Of a DNA stretch of 33,928 nt, positions 31,377-33,928 are shown one piece after another. The stretch spans positions 1-33,928 of the forward strand of contig JBNLGG010000046.1 in NCBI GenBank assembly GCA_050305935.1. Direction: 5' to 3'. The translations under genes were made by a program, and so were the position numbers. The stretch comes from CAJXNP01 sp050305935. GTDB taxonomy: Bacteria > Bacteroidota > Bacteroidia > Cytophagales > Cyclobacteriaceae. The notes beneath the pieces are model-generated. The model was not told the DNA's origin, searched no databases, and saw nothing but the letters and a program-made list of their open reading frames with translations. Positions within the stretch are counted from its first letter, which is position 1; every line of letters starts with the position of its first letter.

Positions 31377-31406
31377 CAACTTTTACTTTTATGAAAGTAA
31401 AAGTTG
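31377..31406. promoter_or_regulatory. Perfect 13-bp inverted repeat, operator-like
   Basis: CAACTTTTACTTT (31377-31389), TATG, AAAGTAAAAGTTG (31394-31406). All 13 pairs match. It lies between the divergent tpx gene (start 31261) and the 31509 gene and has no U-tract after it, so an operator or RNA hairpin is more likely than a terminator. A small frame running through it (31297-31491) is probably not a gene. Confidence 0.55.
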
Positions 31407-31508
31407 GAAATTTCCTTGTTATCAAAACAAAATAATTGGATTTTTAGAAATACAGGGAAATCAACCTTATAGATTGAATTCATTTTTCTAAACCTAAAAA
31501 AAATTAAT

Positions 31509-31844
31509 ATGGCAAAAATAGGAACATTAGATTTCACCGGTTTGTCAGGCCACGTTTATACATTTAATGTGTACCCCATGAACTATCAGTTACCTGATAA
31601 GGAAGCCGTTTATTTTGTCACCCACAGAACGATAAAGGCTGACTCAAGTGTCGATCATATTCTGGTGTTTGTGGGCGAAACGAAAAACCTGGCGAAGACA
31701 TTTGTGAATCACCCTAAATCACCTTGTTTTGATAAGGAGACCGCCAATTGCGTTTGTGTTTACTGGGAAGATCATACTGAAACAAGGGTAAACATCAAAG
31801 ATGATCTGTTAAATCATTATCATCCGCCATGTAATGACTTTTAA
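31509..31844 (+). CDS. Small protein with degenerate GIY-YIG-like features
   Basis: 111 residues starting MAKIGTLDFTGLSGHVYTFNVYP. The central AVYFVTHRT, HILVFVGETKNLAKTFVNH and late RVNIKDDLLNHYHPPCN segments follow the order of a GIY-YIG domain (VYF for GIY, VFVG for YIG, terminal Asn in PPCN), but the two tyrosines and the usual arginine are not clearly kept. It has three cysteines and is probably cytoplasmic. Nuclease activity should not be assumed. Its last 50 nt overlap the end of the convergent M50 protease gene. Confidence 0.7.
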   Translation: MAKIGTLDFTGLSGHVYTFNVYPMNYQLPDKEAVYFVTHRTIKADSSVDHILVFVGETKNLAKTFVNHPKSPCFDKETANCVCVYWEDHTETRVNIKDDLLNHYHPPCNDF

Positions 31845-33108
31845 CAGGTTCTGAAGAATTTGCCATTCGCCCGGGAATTTTCTCATCCCGGGTCTCTTCA
31901 TGTTTGTCATTTGGCATATTCATGTTAAATGGGCTGGGGCTAAACGAAATCACAAAAATCAACATAGCTACCCATCCTATCACTTTTCTTTTTAAATCAA
32001 GGGGTACCTCAATCTCTGATGGCGGATGCTGCGTTCCGAGGAATCTTCCTACCACAAATCCAAAGACCAGATAGATATAGCTATTCAACGATGTATGAAT
32101 AAATTTGGCGCCCACATATTGCACAATAAACACCCAGATCGCAATGAGGATCCGTATTTTGAAATTTGGGTTAATTGAAGCAAAAACGATGTTCAGGTAA
32201 AGCATGTACAGCCCTCCATATAAAAGCAAACTCTCAATAGGCATTTTTGGTGTGATGATGCCAAACCCTGCAAATAGAATAAAGGCAACAAAAATAATCT
32301 TATAAGCGAAATTAGCCCTTCGATAGCCCAGTAAGCCATACAGCACATGTCCTCCATCCAACTGACCCACCGGTAATAAATTCATCGCTGTGAAAAACAA
32401 GGCCAGGAATCCAGCAAAAAGGTATGGGTAATGATACAGCTCCATCATGTTTGGTACTCTTTCAGGCTCCGGCGCAACCTTTTCTATCATGAAATCAAAC
32501 AGCAAATTGGATCCAAGTTTTAAACCAAATGGGCTAAAATAAGCCGTGTCGCCTAAATGTTCTTTTTCTGCATCGGTAAGAACTTCAAGGTCACCAATAT
32601 AAATCGCTGTATCCAACCCATAAACTATGTCCTCATAGTGTTCACCGAAAATCTTGTATTCTGGATGGATTTTCAGGATATAATCTTTTGGTGGCAGGGT
32701 ATAAAGCCCATACAATAGAACAAAAATGGCTATCACAAATCCGGCTAAAGGACCGGCAACTCCCACATCAAAAAACTGACGGGTAGTCTTAGGTTTTCCA
32801 AGTATTTTGATGAAGGCTCCCATCGTACCTATGGTTGGCATAACCAAAAAACCCAGCCAAACAGGAATATAATAAGGCAGGGTCACCTTGATCTGATAAT
32901 ACCTTGCTGTCAGGTAGTGGCCAAATTCATGCACAGTGAGAATCAAAAGGAATGGGATAGAAAAATGGAGCCCTCCCAGAAAGTCGTCCATTGTCATTCC
33001 CAAGACGATGAAACTCCCGTACATCCATTCCGCACCAGCAAGAGTAGTGGTAATATTGGTGATAACGAAAAGGATAAGGTGTGTTCTGTATTTTTTAAGC
33101 ATGCCCAT
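31795..33108 (-). CDS. M50-family membrane metalloprotease (site-2-protease type)
   Basis: 437 residues with several membrane helices. The zinc motif HEFGH lies at 60-64 and the third ligand in NLLPVGQLDGGH near 262, the classical S2P arrangement. The insertion between the two motifs and the helical C-terminal part resemble EGY/S2P-like proteases of plants and bacteria. A hydrophilic tail of about 45 residues follows the last helix. Substrates of such enzymes are membrane-anchored regulators; none can be assigned here. The first codons overlap the end of the HAD gene by 14 nt (or 8 nt if Met3 is used), so both are co-translated. The 3' end overlaps the gene on the other strand. Confidence 0.9.
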   Translation of the reverse strand: MGMLKKYRTHLILFVITNITTTLAGAEWMYGSFIVLGMTMDDFLGGLHFSIPFLLILTVHEFGHYLTARYYQIKVTLPYYIPVWLGFLVMPTIGTMGAFIKILGKPKTTRQFFDVGVAGPLAGFVIAIFVLLYGLYTLPPKDYILKIHPEYKIFGEHYEDIVYGLDTAIYIGDLEVLTDAEKEHLGDTAYFSPFGLKLGSNLLFDFMIEKVAPEPERVPNMMELYHYPYLFAGFLALFFTAMNLLPVGQLDGGHVLYGLLGYRRANFAYKIIFVAFILFAGFGIITPKMPIESLLLYGGLYMLYLNIVFASINPNFKIRILIAIWVFIVQYVGAKFIHTSLNSYIYLVFGFVVGRFLGTQHPPSEIEVPLDLKRKVIGWVAMLIFVISFSPSPFNMNMPNDKHEETRDEKIPGRMANSSEPVKSHYMADDNDLTDHL

Positions 33109-33730
33109 TTACGCCAGGTAGCATGTTTTGTGTTAAATAATTTCGTTTCACTAAAACCCCATTGATACCCAATTTTTCTGCGGTATCAATGTTTTCCTGT
33201 TTATCGTCAAAAAAGATGGCCCGTTCCGGTGTGACACCCATATCCTTCAATACCTGCTCATAGATATTTTCATCAGGTTTTCGCATTCCCATGTCGCAAC
33301 TGTAAAACAGCTTGTCAAACACTTCGGTAGGATGATCATACCGCGTTTGTTCTTTAAATATTTGATGAAAACAGTCTACGTGGATCACATTCGTATTGCT
33401 AAGGATACATATCCTGTAATCTTTCTTTAATGCCTCGATCCACGAGAACCTGTCGCCCGGGATATCCAATAACATACTGTTCCATGCGCGATCGATCTCC
33501 TGGTCAGTCAACGTTTTTTCCGTTAAACCTCGAATATGCGCCCGGAACTCGTCACAGGAAATATGGCCTTTTTCGTACTCCATGTAAAAGGATTCATTTA
33601 GCTGGGCCTCTTCCAGAATATCAAACTCATCGCCTATCAACTGGCGAAATGCATTCAGGGTTTTGTGGACATCCAGATCAATAATTACACCCCCGAGATC
33701 GAAGATGACCACCTCTATATGTTGCCGCAT
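33095..33730 (-). CDS. HAD superfamily hydrolase (YihX-like)
   Basis: A 211-residue HAD-IA protein. Motif I is FDLGGVIIDLD (nucleophile Asp11, with Gly instead of the second Asp, as in YihX-type phosphatases). Motif II is ILSNTN, and Lys in motif III and FFDDKQENID in motif IV are present. The helical cap lies between about 20 and 90. It should dephosphorylate small phosphorylated metabolites, often sugar phosphates; the substrate is unknown. It overlaps the M50 protease start, suggesting co-translation without an evident functional link. Confidence 0.9.
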   Translation of the reverse strand: MRQHIEVVIFDLGGVIIDLDVHKTLNAFRQLIGDEFDILEEAQLNESFYMEYEKGHISCDEFRAHIRGLTEKTLTDQEIDRAWNSMLLDIPGDRFSWIEALKKDYRICILSNTNVIHVDCFHQIFKEQTRYDHPTEVFDKLFYSCDMGMRKPDENIYEQVLKDMGVTPERAIFFDDKQENIDTAEKLGINGVLVKRNYLTQNMLPGVNGHA

Positions 33731-33833
33731 TAATTTTATTTTATTGTTTGTGTATTCGGGCGCAAATATCTAATATTGCACTCCCAAATTCAAGGGGCGT
33801 TCTGTTTATTATGTAAATGGAAAACCCTTGATC

Positions 33834-33907
33834 GGGCCCTTAGCTCAGTTGGTTAGAGCACCTGACTCATAATCAGGTGGTCGCTGGTTCGAGCCCAGCA
33901 GGGCCCA
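33834..33907 (+). tRNA. tRNA with CAU anticodon, probably tRNA-Ile2
   Basis: Acceptor GGGCCCT pairs with AGGGCCC, with D arm, anticodon stem CCTGA/TCAGG with loop CTCATAA (anticodon CAU at 33868-33870), T arm GCTGG-TTCGAGC-CCAGC, and discriminator A at 33907. CCA is not encoded, which is normal in this phylum. C4-G69 and C5-G68 and the closeness to E. coli tRNA-Ile2 in D and T arms suggest lysidine-modified tRNA-Ile reading AUA. Elongator Met is the alternative. Confidence 0.9.
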
Positions 33908-33928
33908 CATTTTTAAGGTTGTCAATAT

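Noticed and set aside
31297..31491. Plus-strand frame of 64 codons between tpx and the 31509 gene
   Set aside because: It runs through a perfect 13-bp palindrome and AT-rich promoter-like sequence and has no family signal. It is probably regulatory DNA, though a small gene cannot be fully excluded.
33834..33907. Attachment site of an integrated element at the tRNA gene
   Set aside because: No integrase gene and no direct repeat of the tRNA 3' end is visible in the window.

Overview
The window reads as a chromosomal segment of a Bacteroidetes bacterium, most likely a cytophaga-like member of the phylum. The evidence is a hybrid two-component regulator of the Bacteroidetes polysaccharide-utilisation type, a mannan pathway of the Bacteroides type, promoters of the form TTTG-N18-TAnnTTTG, weak Shine-Dalgarno signals, and a normal tRNA gene without an encoded CCA. 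No phage, transposase, integrase or CRISPR array was seen.

Layout. 1-3341 (minus) is a beta-mannan operon: GH26 lipoprotein mannanase, GH130 mannosyl-glucose phosphorylase and a cellobiose/mannobiose 2-epimerase cut by the left edge. 3715-7983 (minus) is the hybrid two-component regulator that probably controls it. 8386-10755 is an exported MG2/plug-like protein, followed by a decayed fragment of a paralogue. 11257-12645 is a secreted vWA protein, convergent with sucD (12687-13559). 13759-14583 is a voltage-gated K+ channel with a zinc-ribbon tail.

14989-15474 holds the most unusual element. It is three tandem class II tRNA-like genes, each with perfect acceptor, D, anticodon and T arms, an Asp-type GUC anticodon, G73, and a 56-69 nt structured variable domain instead of the usual 10-20 nt. 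Two are followed by good intrinsic terminators and the first by a terminator-like hairpin.

15507-27790 is a complete NAD-reducing [NiFe] hydrogenase locus of the group 3d (Hox) type. The maturation genes hypF-C-D-E-A-B run leftward, preceded by a small HPGHG membrane protein. The structural genes hoxF (HoxE-like/HoxF fusion), hoxU, hoxY, hoxH and the protease gene hoxW run rightward, and a dihydroorotate dehydrogenase-like flavoprotein is translationally coupled to hoxW. Together they suggest H2 oxidation or evolution linked to NAD(H). Two small enzymes, a CoA-binding protein and a GGCT-like protein, lie downstream of hypB on the same strand.

28992-33907 is a housekeeping and accessory stretch: an orphan degenerate ABC ATPase, a small membrane-anchored protein, apt, a Tpx peroxiredoxin, a small GIY-YIG-like protein whose 3' end overlaps a convergent M50 membrane protease by 50 bp, a HAD phosphatase, and a CAU-anticodon tRNA.
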